From: DATGFK01 sp040007395
GTDB lineage: Bacteria; Chloroflexota; Anaerolineae; Aggregatilineales; UBA2796
DNA length: 55,199 nt
Assembly (NCBI GenBank): GCA_040007395.1
Contig: JBDTVG010000229.1
Coordinates: forward strand, 1-55,199
Reading direction: 5' to 3'
In this document: positions 8,402 through 16,285 of the stretch, one piece after another
Position numbering within the stretch: position 1 is the stretch's first letter
How the letters are laid out: each line of letters starts with the position of its first letter
Position numbers and translations under genes: made by a program
The notes under the pieces: generated by a model
What the model saw: only the letters and a program-made list of their open reading frames with translations
What the model was told of the DNA's origin: nothing
Database searches by the model: none

Positions 8402-9247
8402 CTACTTGGTGGGTGGCTGCGTCGCTGCCCCTGATTGATCAGCTTGGTTCGAGGCCGCCGACTGGCTTTGCACCGTGAACTCAGCCGAAATTGGACTTGC
8501 ATTCGGTGCCGACATCGTGACGGTATAGTTGCCCGCTTTCAGGTTGAGCGTCTTCGGCTCGATATAGAAGTGAATACAGATTTTGCTGCCGCCGCTGGGA
8601 ATCGCCCACGAGTTTTCATGCTTGAACTCATTGCCCGACCACGTAGCGGTGAACTTTGTATTACTCTTGTAGTTCTCAACTTCCGCGATGACCCAGATAT
8701 TCGTATCCGTATCATTGAAGACTGTCGCTGGATTTGTCGCGCAGCCGTCTGCGTCTTTGCCTTTTGACGTAACCACTGAAGTAATCGCGAAAGCGCTATC
8801 GCCTGACGAAGGCGCTACCGTTGCCGCCCCTTGCTGTGGATCTTGATTGGATGGCGGCGCAGCGGGCGGTGGGTTATTGCCAGTCACCGTATTACCGCCC
8901 GTCGAATCCATTGATGAGCTTGAGGCTGGCTGTCCTGCTGGGGCGGCGGCTCCCCCCTGAATCTGAGATCCGTTTGTCTTAGAAATTAGCGCTGCGTTTT
9001 GCGCTCGGAGTGTCGCGACTTGGGCTTGGGCTTCCGCCAACTTTTGCGCCACTGCCGAAGCCTGCGCGGTCATGGTCGGTACGAATGTCTGGTAAGTATC
9101 TACAGTAGCCTTGAGCTTCGCATTCTGATCTTGAACAACCGTAAGTGCGTCTGCATTGGGATTACAGGCTGTGACCATTAACAAAGTGAACGAAGTCAAT
9201 GTGAGCGCCAGTGTTGTGCCTAGTGTACGATAATTCAAACCGTTCAA
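8402..9247 (-). CDS. Lipoprotein with coiled coil and C-terminal beta domain, function unknown
   Basis: 281 residues. TTG start with GGTGGAG seven bases upstream. The N-terminus is a lipoprotein signal with lipobox LMVTAC (Cys28), so the protein is probably membrane anchored outside the cell. Residues about 35-85 form a heptad-like coiled coil rich in Ala and Gln; residues 90-145 are a low-complexity Gly/Pro/Ser/Gln linker; the last 125 residues form a beta-sandwich-like domain with two cysteines (ADGCATNP, SKICIHFY) that may form a disulfide. I do not recognise a named family. Confidence 0.65.
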   Translation of the reverse strand: MNGLNYRTLGTTLALTLTSFTLLMVTACNPNADALTVVQDQNAKLKATVDTYQTFVPTMTAQASAVAQKLAEAQAQVATLRAQNAALISKTNGSQIQGGAAAPAGQPASSSSMDSTGGNTVTGNNPPPAAPPSNQDPQQGAATVAPSSGDSAFAITSVVTSKGKDADGCATNPATVFNDTDTNIWVIAEVENYKSNTKFTATWSGNEFKHENSWAIPSGGSKICIHFYIEPKTLNLKAGNYTVTMSAPNASPISAEFTVQSQSAASNQADQSGAATQPPTK

Positions 9248-9367
9248 ACCGATTCTCCACCTATGAAAATTCCCGTTGCCGGGGTGAGCAGAATAATGAC
9301 GACAAATACGTGTTTTCGCAACGCTCTCTAATCCTTAGCTCACGTAAGTCTTAATTTTTCATGGGCG

Positions 9368-9778
9368 TTAAGGTTGAGCTAAGACCTGATTGATGAGCGC
9401 TTCCAAACTGTCTAATTGAGCGCAGCGGCGCGGTCTAGGGTCGAAGACGACGACCTGCGCCGTGTTGCCGTCGAGGGTCGCGATCCAGATCGCAGTGCCG
9501 GGATCTTCCTTGCAGTAATTAATCAGCAGACGCGGTTCGAGGTCGAAAATACCGCTGTTCCGAATCGCCTCGCGAATGGCCTTGATCTTGTCCGAGGAGA
9601 GGCGCGATTCGTCTCGCCACGCTAGCTCGCGATCAACGTCAAGGTGGTCTGCCGGGGCGGGCAAGGAGTTATCTTCGGCAGCGTGCTGGACTAGGCCGTC
9701 CGCCCAGATTCGCAGCCCAACGGGGCGCTCGGTACGTTGGTAAATCACATGCTGGATTAATACGCTATCGTCAGCCAT
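9368..9778 (-). CDS. Conserved-looking hypothetical protein
   Basis: 136 residues, ATG start, GGAG about 12 bases upstream. Soluble, no signal peptide or membrane segment. Notable segments are RTERPVGLRIWADGLVQ and FDPRPRRCAQLDSLEALI. The pattern (a beta strand describing a measured quantity, then a helix with KIKAIREAI) is seen in small unknown proteins, but I cannot name a family. It is divergent from the adenine deaminase gene and probably shares the 100-bp intergenic region with its promoter. Confidence 0.55.
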   Translation of the reverse strand: MADDSVLIQHVIYQRTERPVGLRIWADGLVQHAAEDNSLPAPADHLDVDRELAWRDESRLSSDKIKAIREAIRNSGIFDLEPRLLINYCKEDPGTAIWIATLDGNTAQVVVFDPRPRRCAQLDSLEALINQVLAQP

Positions 9779-9870
9779 ATAAATTTATGCTCCATGAGGT
9801 TTCGAGGGTCAAACAGGGTGGAATGAGTATAGCGCTGCTCAATCTGTTTTGGCGCGAGGGATGACAGACT

Positions 9871-9879
9871 TGTTATAGT
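9871..9879 (+). promoter_or_regulatory. Extended -10 promoter before adenine deaminase
   Basis: TGTTATAGT is an extended -10 box. It ends 3 bases before the upstream TTG at 9883, so a transcript starting about 7 bases downstream would exclude that TTG and favours the ATG at 9916. Confidence 0.45.
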
Positions 9880-9915
9880 CAGTTGGAACAATCACCTGTA
9901 GAAAGCGAGTTGTTC

Positions 9916-11712
9916 ATGATCATCAGAAAAACATGGCGCGAAGTCGCGACCCGGCTGGTGGATGTGGCGATGGGTCGCACTCCGGCGGATCTTGTCGTGC
10001 GCGGCGGACAGTGGGTCAACGTCTATACCCGTGAAATTGTACCGAATACCGATATTGCTATCTCTGCTGGACGGATCGCTTATGTTGGCTCAGATGCCAG
10101 CTATTGCATCGGATCACAAACAACGGTGATTGACGCTAAAAATGGCTTTCTTGTCCCCGGCCTATTGGATGCACACATGCACGTCGAGAGCAGTATGCTC
10201 ACCATCACGGAATATGTACGGGCGGTGCTGCCACACGGTACAACCGGGATCTTCGCTGATCCCCATGAGATCGCCAATGTGTTTGGCTTGCCCGGTGTGC
10301 GCCTGATGGTTGACGAAGCCGCCACGATGCCGATCAACGTTTTTGTGCAGGTGCCATCGTGTGTGCCATCTGCGCCGGGACTGGAACGTCCGGGGGCGCT
10401 GATCTCGCCCGCCGATGTCGCAGAGGCGATGCAGTGGCCCGGTATCATTGGGCTAGGCGAAATGATGAACTTCCCCGGTGTATTCAACAACGATGCGAAT
10501 ATGCACGCCGAAATGGCAGCGACCATGAGCGCCCACAAAGTCATTGGCGGACACTATGCTAATCCCGATCTCGGTAAGCCGTTTCATGGCTATATCGCGG
10601 GTGGCCCTGCCGACGACCATGAGGGAACTCGCGAGATCGATGCAATTGAACGGGCACGGCGTGGGGTGCGCCCGATGCTGCGTTTTGGCTCGGCGTGGTA
10701 CGATGTCGAGGCGCAGATCACGGCGATCACGAAAAAAGGCATAGACCCACGCCAGTTCATCCTGTGTACCGATGATGTTCACGCGGGAACGTTGGTTGAA
10801 GAAGGCCACATGGATCGGGTGCTGCGACATGCGATTAGTCTGGGGCTAGATCCAGTAATTGCCGTGCAGATGATGACGCTCAACCCTGCACAGCATTTCG
10901 GCGTAGATCGCGATCTGGGCAGTATCGCGCCGGGTCGCTATGCCGATCTCGTGATCGCTGCCGATCTGTATAACTTTTCCGCCGATACGGTCATAGCGGG
11001 TGGCGAAGTAGTGGCAGAACATGGCAGCTTGTGTATTGATCTACCGCCCTACAGCTATCCAGTCGAAGTGCAACATTCGGTGAAACTGGCGCGACCAGTC
11101 ACTGCCGTCGATTTTCGCATCGTTGCCCCTACTGGCATAGCTCAAGTGACGGCTCATGTTATCGGCGTGATCGAGAACCAAGCCCCGACTCGCCACCTGA
11201 CCGTCCGCTTGAATGTCAGCGACGATGAAGTACTGCCAGATCTGGCGCAGGACGTGGTACGAGTGGCGTTGGTGGAACGGCATCGGGCGACTGGTGAAGT
11301 CGTGAATGGCTTTGTCAGCGGATTCGGTTTTAACGTGCCGTGCGCCGTTGCCGCAACAGTGGCGCATGACAGTCATCATCTGTTGGTCGTCGGCACTGAC
11401 TCCGACGATATGGCGTTAGCTGTCAATACGCTGGCACAAGTCGGCGGTGGGGTGGTCGTGGTTCGTCAGGGCGAAGTATTGGCGCTGGTCGAACTGCCTA
11501 TCGCGGGGTTGATGTCCACCGAACGCGCCGAGATCGTGGCGGATAAGTCGGCGCGGATGGTGCAAGCGATGCAAGCGTGCGGCTGTGAACTGAACAACGC
11601 CTATATGCAGTTGAGTTTGCTGGCACTGGTGGTTATCCCCGAACTGCGAATCTCCGATCTGGGTTTGGTGGATGTGACGCAATTTAAGCATATCGAAGTA
11701 ATCGAAGCCTAA
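9916..11712 (+). CDS. ade: Adenine deaminase
   Basis: 598 residues from ATG 9916; the frame is open from TTG 9883, but the promoter position and family N-termini favour 9916. It hydrolyses adenine to hypoxanthine and ammonia in purine salvage (cytoplasm, metal dependent). The amidohydrolase metal motif LLDAHMHVESSM, the GTTGIFADPHEIANV segment, GLGEMMNFPGV, the later GGHYANP histidine and the CTDDVH aspartate are all present in order, as is the C-terminal adenine-deaminase domain. Length is normal for the family. It is a single gene, followed by a hairpin terminator at 11782-11814. Confidence 0.93.
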   Translation: MIIRKTWREVATRLVDVAMGRTPADLVVRGGQWVNVYTREIVPNTDIAISAGRIAYVGSDASYCIGSQTTVIDAKNGFLVPGLLDAHMHVESSMLTITEYVRAVLPHGTTGIFADPHEIANVFGLPGVRLMVDEAATMPINVFVQVPSCVPSAPGLERPGALISPADVAEAMQWPGIIGLGEMMNFPGVFNNDANMHAEMAATMSAHKVIGGHYANPDLGKPFHGYIAGGPADDHEGTREIDAIERARRGVRPMLRFGSAWYDVEAQITAITKKGIDPRQFILCTDDVHAGTLVEEGHMDRVLRHAISLGLDPVIAVQMMTLNPAQHFGVDRDLGSIAPGRYADLVIAADLYNFSADTVIAGGEVVAEHGSLCIDLPPYSYPVEVQHSVKLARPVTAVDFRIVAPTGIAQVTAHVIGVIENQAPTRHLTVRLNVSDDEVLPDLAQDVVRVALVERHRATGEVVNGFVSGFGFNVPCAVAATVAHDSHHLLVVGTDSDDMALAVNTLAQVGGGVVVVRQGEVLALVELPIAGLMSTERAEIVADKSARMVQAMQACGCELNNAYMQLSLLALVVIPELRISDLGLVDVTQFKHIEVIEA

Positions 11713-11781
11713 ATTGTCCTTGCCTATCCCTTCTCTACGCAGTGGACAGGGATTGCTTCCGTTTCGGGAATTGTTTTCTGT

Positions 11782-11814
11782 TTCGTCCCAAATAGCGAGG
11801 TTATTTGGGACGAA
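11782..11814 (+). terminator. Intrinsic terminator of adenine deaminase
   Basis: Perfect 13-bp stem TTCGTCCCAAATA / TATTTGGGACGAA with a 7-base loop, followed by TTTTAT. It lies between the convergent ade and vapC genes. Confidence 0.75.
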
Positions 11815-11816
11815 TT

Positions 11817-12290
11817 TTATGGAAGGCCGTCAAGTTCTAGGTCATCTAGTGCAAGGATTCTGATCTCTGTTACGCGCTTCAACCCGTTGTCATTGGTCAA
11901 AAAAGCATCGCAAGCTGCATCGAGGGCCGTAGCAATATGTAATGCATCCGGTGTTCGCAAGTTGTAAGATGCCCGCAACCGTGCGGCAGACTCCGCGATA
12001 GTCTGGCTGACTAGCAATAAACGGAATCGTGCGCTGGAAATCAAAATGTCGCGGTAAGCTTGTTCGAGATCGTTCCTACCCTTTTTGATCGGCTGATTGA
12101 GAACTTCAGTTAACGAAATGACCGAACTTAAGGCTTCGATTGGGGTGTCCTCGATAAATGCGACAATGATTTCCATACGTTGTAGGTACACCGGGTGTTC
12201 TTCTACATAGTAGATGAGTGATGCAGCTTCAACATAGAGCCGCCTTACCCTTGATAAGGCTACTCCGAGTTTCAAAACGATTGATCCCAC
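11817..12290 (-). CDS. vapC: VapC-like PIN-domain toxin, with Asp-to-Glu change at the first acidic position
   Basis: 157 residues; GTG start overlapping the antitoxin gene by 19 bp, typical of translationally coupled type II toxin-antitoxin pairs. PIN-domain toxins are Mg-dependent RNases that cut tRNA or rRNA. The PIN acidic positions are SLTEVL (Glu), TPDALHIATA (Asp) and FLTNDNGL (Asp). The first position, normally Asp in a YLDTNVLIY-type strand, reads YVEAASLIYYVE, i.e. Glu. About 14 residues precede the strand, so a later start is possible. Family call is firm; whether the enzyme is active is open. Confidence 0.8.
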   Translation of the reverse strand: MGSIVLKLGVALSRVRRLYVEAASLIYYVEEHPVYLQRMEIIVAFIEDTPIEALSSVISLTEVLNQPIKKGRNDLEQAYRDILISSARFRLLLVSQTIAESAARLRASYNLRTPDALHIATALDAACDAFLTNDNGLKRVTEIRILALDDLELDGLP

Positions 12291-12493
12291 TCGTTGCGCT
12301 GTTGATTGATGTAGTCTTGGGCATCAATCCCTTCCCAGATTTCTTTCCCTAGTCCGCGCAACTCCCGAAGACTATGTTTTGGGGGAGGCGGTTGTGGTGT
12401 TTCGCTGAGCAGATCAACCATAAGCTTCATCAGTTGTTTACGCTCCGCCAATGATAGGGTGCGGATTTCTTCTAGAATCTCATTAACAGCCAT
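12272..12493 (-). CDS. vapB: VapB-like antitoxin
   Basis: 73 residues; ATG start with AAAGGAGG five bases upstream. The N-terminal half is helical (EILEEIRTLSLAERKQLMKL), followed by a proline-rich hinge and a C-terminal LRGLGKEIWEGIDAQDYI segment, the usual toxin-wrapping tail of antitoxins paired with PIN toxins. It neutralises VapC and usually represses its own operon; an 11-bp palindrome GATCTCAGATC at 12525-12535, just upstream, is a candidate operator. Confidence 0.75.
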   Translation of the reverse strand: MAVNEILEEIRTLSLAERKQLMKLMVDLLSETPQPPPPKHSLRELRGLGKEIWEGIDAQDYINQQRNEWDQSF

Positions 12494-12524
12494 GCCAGCC
12501 TCCTTTGAACAGCGTATATAGGCA

Positions 12525-12535
12525 GATCTCAGATC
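12525..12535. promoter_or_regulatory. Small palindrome upstream of vapBC (candidate operator)
   Basis: GATCT-C-AGATC, 32 bp before the vapB start and close to a TATATA stretch on the minus strand. Short, so only suggestive of autoregulation. Confidence 0.3.
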
Positions 12536-12692
12536 AAGCCTACCAATTACAGCCTATTTTGTGTAGTACTCTGCAAGATTGAGACGCTAAACTCAGCCTT
12601 GCGACAGTACAAATAACAAAACACTTTATATTTTACCACCTCGCCATGTGTTCAGCTTGGTAAAGACCTGCACGGTTTTACTTGCCATCTGT

Positions 12693-12727
12693 GCAACCCT
12701 CATCTCCAAGGATGCGATGAGGGTTGC
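12693..12727 (-). terminator. Hairpin after the double solute-binding-protein gene
   Basis: Perfect 12-bp stem GCAACCCTCATC / GATGAGGGTTGC with an 11-base loop, 10 bp beyond the stop codon at 12738. No T-run follows on the minus strand, so it may stabilise the mRNA end rather than terminate. Confidence 0.45.
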
Positions 12728-12737
12728 CTAACGTGAC

Positions 12738-15362
12738 CTACTGTAAAAAGTTACCTAGCGTCTCCTTGAGGCGTGGATCGATGGTGGAGGCACAGCCGAA
12801 GTACAGCTTGTCGCGTGCCTGACGGTCTTCTGCGCCGGACGTGTTGGTCGCCGGGATCTTCGCGGCACATTCCAGAAAGTCGTTAGTATACGTTTCGGCC
12901 TGAGCCAGCGCCGCGTCCAGATCGCCACTCTTGAGGACATAATTGTCAAACGCCTCGAACAGCCAATGCTGCGCCAAAAAGCCGATCAGCGACGACTCGC
13001 CGCCGAACCCAGTCGGGAACGTGATTGTATTGGGATCTTGCAGCAGCGCGTCGATCTGATTGTAGAACGCCACTGCTTCTTTGCTCTGTGTGGCAGCCAA
13101 CGCCGGATCGTTGATCAGCGAACGGCGGGCGGGCATGGCTGAGAATAATTCCGGGTGCTTGGCAAGGGTGCTGATCCAGCGGTAGCACGCATCGGCGTTC
13201 TTTGTGCTGGCGCTGATATAAGCCGTACCAATGCTGTACGACAGCGGAATATACTTGCTCCCGCGTGGAAAGGCGATCTGTTGGAAAGGGTCGGCGGGCG
13301 CTGTGCCATTGTTGCGAATAACCCTAAAACCGCCCAATCTGCCCGTTGTGATCGGTGAATCCTTTCCTCCAGCACTAATGCGAATAACTCCGCCAAGCGC
13401 TGCCAGTTCGTCATACTTGATATAGCCTTGTTTGGCGAGATCCAAGACCTGTCGGATCGCCGCTACCGTGTCAGGATCGCTGAACTTGACGGTAACGGGG
13501 GTCGTGCGATAGTCCAGCGGCAAGCCGCCATACGCCGCGATTAGGGAGAGCAACACCTGACCACCCGGCCCCGCCGGGTCAAAAGGTGGCGTATCTTTAT
13601 CCAAAGTCGGCTTGAGCGTCTTTAATGCGTCGTTGAACGCATCCAGCGTCCAGTTTTGATCGGGCAACGGGACTCCGGCTTTCTTGAACTGCTCCGTGTC
13701 ATATTTGAGCGCCGATGGCTCGATCATGATCGGCATCGCCCACGTTTTATTATCGCGCTGAAGCTGTGCCATCACGCCGCCCACGACATCGCTTTTGTCG
13801 AAGGTCGAGTCGGCATTTAGGAACGGATCGAGGTTCAGCAGCGTGTCAAGTTTGAGGGTTGGTACGGCATTATACGGCATATAGAAGCAGTCGTATTTGT
13901 CGGCAAAATTTGCTGGGTCGCCATCTGGCCCGTTGGGCAGCGTCACATCGACCTTGCCCACCTGCGGATCGCTGGCGGAAAAATCATTAGCGAGTTTGTC
14001 CCACGCCTCGCGATTGGGCAGCGGCCTGATGAACGAATTCAGCCCGAAGTTCAGTATGATCTTCCCTGCCGCCACCGCTGCGACAGGCACAGGCGTGGCA
14101 ACGACGATGCTCGCTTTATCAGTTTTGGCGGCAGCGACCTTCTGATCCGCTGCGGCTTGCGCTTCAACAGTTTGCAGCGCACTTTCCGCGTCGAGCTTAT
14201 CCGACTTCATCTTTTCCGAGGCCAGTGTCAAATACTCGGTATAGCGCTGTTCCGAAACAGGGATCGCGTTAGCCAGTCCTTGATCCACCAATTTTTGCAG
14301 ATCGGCGGGTAAGGCTCTAGCAAAGCTTGGCCCATCGGGATTCTGTGCGCCTGCCATACTCTTGCGTGCAGGCGTACCGATGCGGCTGGTGATCTCGGCG
14401 CGGGTAGTCAGGAATTTCGCCAGTTCGTAGGATTCTTGTGGATGCAGCGTCCCGGCACTCACGGCAAACCCATCCAGATCAAAGCCAACTGAGCCACCGG
14501 GGAATAACGCTCCGACGCGCTTTTGATCGGTGTTGCCTGAAAAAGTCAGGGCAAAGACGGGGACAACACTTAGCGGAGCCTTGTTGAAATCGCGTCCGAG
14601 GAATCTTTCTGCATCGAGTTTTGCCCATGTCGTGAGCAGTTTCGCGGTGGCGGGTTTATCGAGGGCGGGGGTATTCGGTAAGACGCTGCTGTCATAAACG
14701 CCCTCGCCTAACAGAGCGCGGAGCAATGAGTTATCGGCAAAGCCAATATCCATGCCGGGGCTAGTAATCTTTCCGCTGGGATCTGTTACCGCCAATTTAC
14801 GGATCGCTGCGTCGAGATCGTCGAGCGTCCATTTATCGTTGGGATAGGCCACGCCAGTCCGGTCAAAGGCTGCCGGATCGTAGGACAGCAGCACGATCTG
14901 AGCGCTGGTCGGCAAAGCCCAGATCCCCTTATCCCACTGGAACGACTGCCACATCGCCGGGTAAAAGTCATCGCTGTTGAGCGTTGGATCGCTTTGGGTT
15001 AGTGGGGCAAGGTCAAGGAAGTAGCCTGCCTGAGTCCCCGCCCAATTGAGCGTGCGACTGTTCATGTCGAGGACATCGCCCGCACTGGCGTAGTCGTGCA
15101 GCGCCGAAAGATACTTGTCTACACCACCTGTAACCGATGGCATACTGGGATCGGCACTCTTGACGCTCACCTTGATATTAGGATGTGCGGCCTCGAAGTC
15201 GGCAATGAGCTTGTCAGTAATCGCGTCGCGCATAAAATCGGACACCGCCAGCGTTAGGGTAACGGTTGTGCTGTCTTGAGCGCGTAGAATCGCCTGTGGA
15301 AGTGCGCTAGCTGCCAGAATAACAATGAACGTCATCATTAAGAAATGTTTGATCCGATTCAT
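12738..15362 (-). CDS. Tandem (double) ABC-type extracellular solute-binding protein
   Basis: 874 residues, about twice the usual 400-450. ATG start preceded by GGAGA; signal peptide at residues 1-28. Residues about 33-410 are a family 1 (carbohydrate-type) binding protein: LTLAVSDFMRDAITDKLIADF, then the FPGGSVGFDLDGFAVS strand. After a helical Ala/Lys-rich linker (about 385-425) a second copy starts with IILNFGLNSF and runs to the end with WTLDAFNDALKTL and YIPLSYSIGTAYIS. WTLDDLDAAIRKL in the first half matches the second half, showing duplication. No permease or ATPase gene adjoins it; instead the divergent neighbour is a two-component system, so a sensory role is possible. Confidence 0.8.
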   Translation of the reverse strand: MNRIKHFLMMTFIVILAASALPQAILRAQDSTTVTLTLAVSDFMRDAITDKLIADFEAAHPNIKVSVKSADPSMPSVTGGVDKYLSALHDYASAGDVLDMNSRTLNWAGTQAGYFLDLAPLTQSDPTLNSDDFYPAMWQSFQWDKGIWALPTSAQIVLLSYDPAAFDRTGVAYPNDKWTLDDLDAAIRKLAVTDPSGKITSPGMDIGFADNSLLRALLGEGVYDSSVLPNTPALDKPATAKLLTTWAKLDAERFLGRDFNKAPLSVVPVFALTFSGNTDQKRVGALFPGGSVGFDLDGFAVSAGTLHPQESYELAKFLTTRAEITSRIGTPARKSMAGAQNPDGPSFARALPADLQKLVDQGLANAIPVSEQRYTEYLTLASEKMKSDKLDAESALQTVEAQAAADQKVAAAKTDKASIVVATPVPVAAVAAGKIILNFGLNSFIRPLPNREAWDKLANDFSASDPQVGKVDVTLPNGPDGDPANFADKYDCFYMPYNAVPTLKLDTLLNLDPFLNADSTFDKSDVVGGVMAQLQRDNKTWAMPIMIEPSALKYDTEQFKKAGVPLPDQNWTLDAFNDALKTLKPTLDKDTPPFDPAGPGGQVLLSLIAAYGGLPLDYRTTPVTVKFSDPDTVAAIRQVLDLAKQGYIKYDELAALGGVIRISAGGKDSPITTGRLGGFRVIRNNGTAPADPFQQIAFPRGSKYIPLSYSIGTAYISASTKNADACYRWISTLAKHPELFSAMPARRSLINDPALAATQSKEAVAFYNQIDALLQDPNTITFPTGFGGESSLIGFLAQHWLFEAFDNYVLKSGDLDAALAQAETYTNDFLECAAKIPATNTSGAEDRQARDKLYFGCASTIDPRLKETLGNFLQ

Positions 15363-15577
15363 AGAAAGTCTCCATAGCCCATAGCTAAAGTTGATAGCCC
15401 AAACTATGTCAAGGAGTTATGGAAAAACGATGGAAAGTACGTAATGGCTTGTTTCCATGAGATTTCCACATCTACCCGGTAAAGTACCACACCAAATCGT
15501 TAGATCATGCGTATACCTGTTTAATCGTTATCCCTTTATCGTTGCACTACATAAGACAATCAGACCGAGACTTGACT

Positions 15578-16285
15578 ATGGCTCCACGCATCCTCGTCGT
15601 TGATGACGACAAACAAATCGTAAGGCTGATCCGCTCCTACCTTGAGGACGCTGGGATGACCACCTTTAGCGCTTATCAGGGCGATGAGGCTTTGCAGATC
15701 ATCTGGCACGAACGTCCCGATCTGATCGTGCTCGATCTGATGCTGCCTCAGCGCGACGGTTGGGAGATCGCTCGGATTCTGCGATCCGATGAGCGCCTCG
15801 CTAATATTCTAATTCTGATGTTGACGGCGCGGGTTGAGGATGGCGACAAGATACACGGCTTTGAACTGGGCGCAGACGACTACCTGACCAAGCCGTTTAA
15901 CCCACTGGAAGTGGTGGCGCGAGTCCGTGCTATTCTGCGGCGGGGATCAAGCGGGGTGGTGCTGCCGCATGTGTTGCAGGTGGGCGGGCTGCGGCTGGAT
16001 GTCGATTACCATACCTTTAGTATTGATGGGAACCCAGTAGAGATGACTCCGAGTGAGTTTGCCATTTTGAATACGCTGATGCAGTATCCTAACCGCGTAT
16101 TCACCCGCAGCGAACTGATCGAACTGGCGCTTGGCTACAGCTATGATGGTCTGGAACGCACGCTCGATAGCTATATCAAAAACATGCGAAAAAAGATCGA
16201 AGCCGACCCCAGCCAACCGCGTTACATTGAGACGGTCTTTGGAGTCGGCTACTGTTTGCGCGAAGCACGCGAAGGGAATCGATGA
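15578..16285 (+). CDS. OmpR/PhoB-family response regulator
   Basis: 235 residues from ATG 15578; the frame opens 12 codons earlier at TTG 15542, but receiver domains begin at APRILVVDDD. Receiver domain 1-120 with acidic pocket DDD at 9-11, phosphoacceptor Asp53 in VLDLMLP, the Thr in LTAR and the Lys in LTKPF. The winged-helix DNA-binding domain (about 135-230) has MTPSEFAIL, NRVFTRSELIE, LDSYIKNMRKKI and the final TVFGVGYCL. It overlaps the histidine kinase by 4 bp (ATGA), so it is the cognate regulator. Targets cannot be read from the sequence; the divergent double solute-binding protein is an obvious candidate. Confidence 0.93.
   Translation: MAPRILVVDDDKQIVRLIRSYLEDAGMTTFSAYQGDEALQIIWHERPDLIVLDLMLPQRDGWEIARILRSDERLANILILMLTARVEDGDKIHGFELGADDYLTKPFNPLEVVARVRAILRRGSSGVVLPHVLQVGGLRLDVDYHTFSIDGNPVEMTPSEFAILNTLMQYPNRVFTRSELIELALGYSYDGLERTLDSYIKNMRKKIEADPSQPRYIETVFGVGYCLREAREGNR

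Noticed and set aside
9883..9915. TTG start extending adenine deaminase by 11 residues
   Set aside because: It lies 3 bases after the -10 box, so it would not be in the transcript; the family N-terminus begins near ATG 9916.
12693..12727. Strong intrinsic terminator
   Set aside because: The hairpin is real, but no T-run follows on the minus strand; it is listed only with moderate confidence.
15430..15458. Inverted repeat ATGGAAA/TTTCCAT between the double binding protein and the response regulator
   Set aside because: Only 7-base arms with a 15-base spacer in AT-rich sequence; too weak to call an operator.
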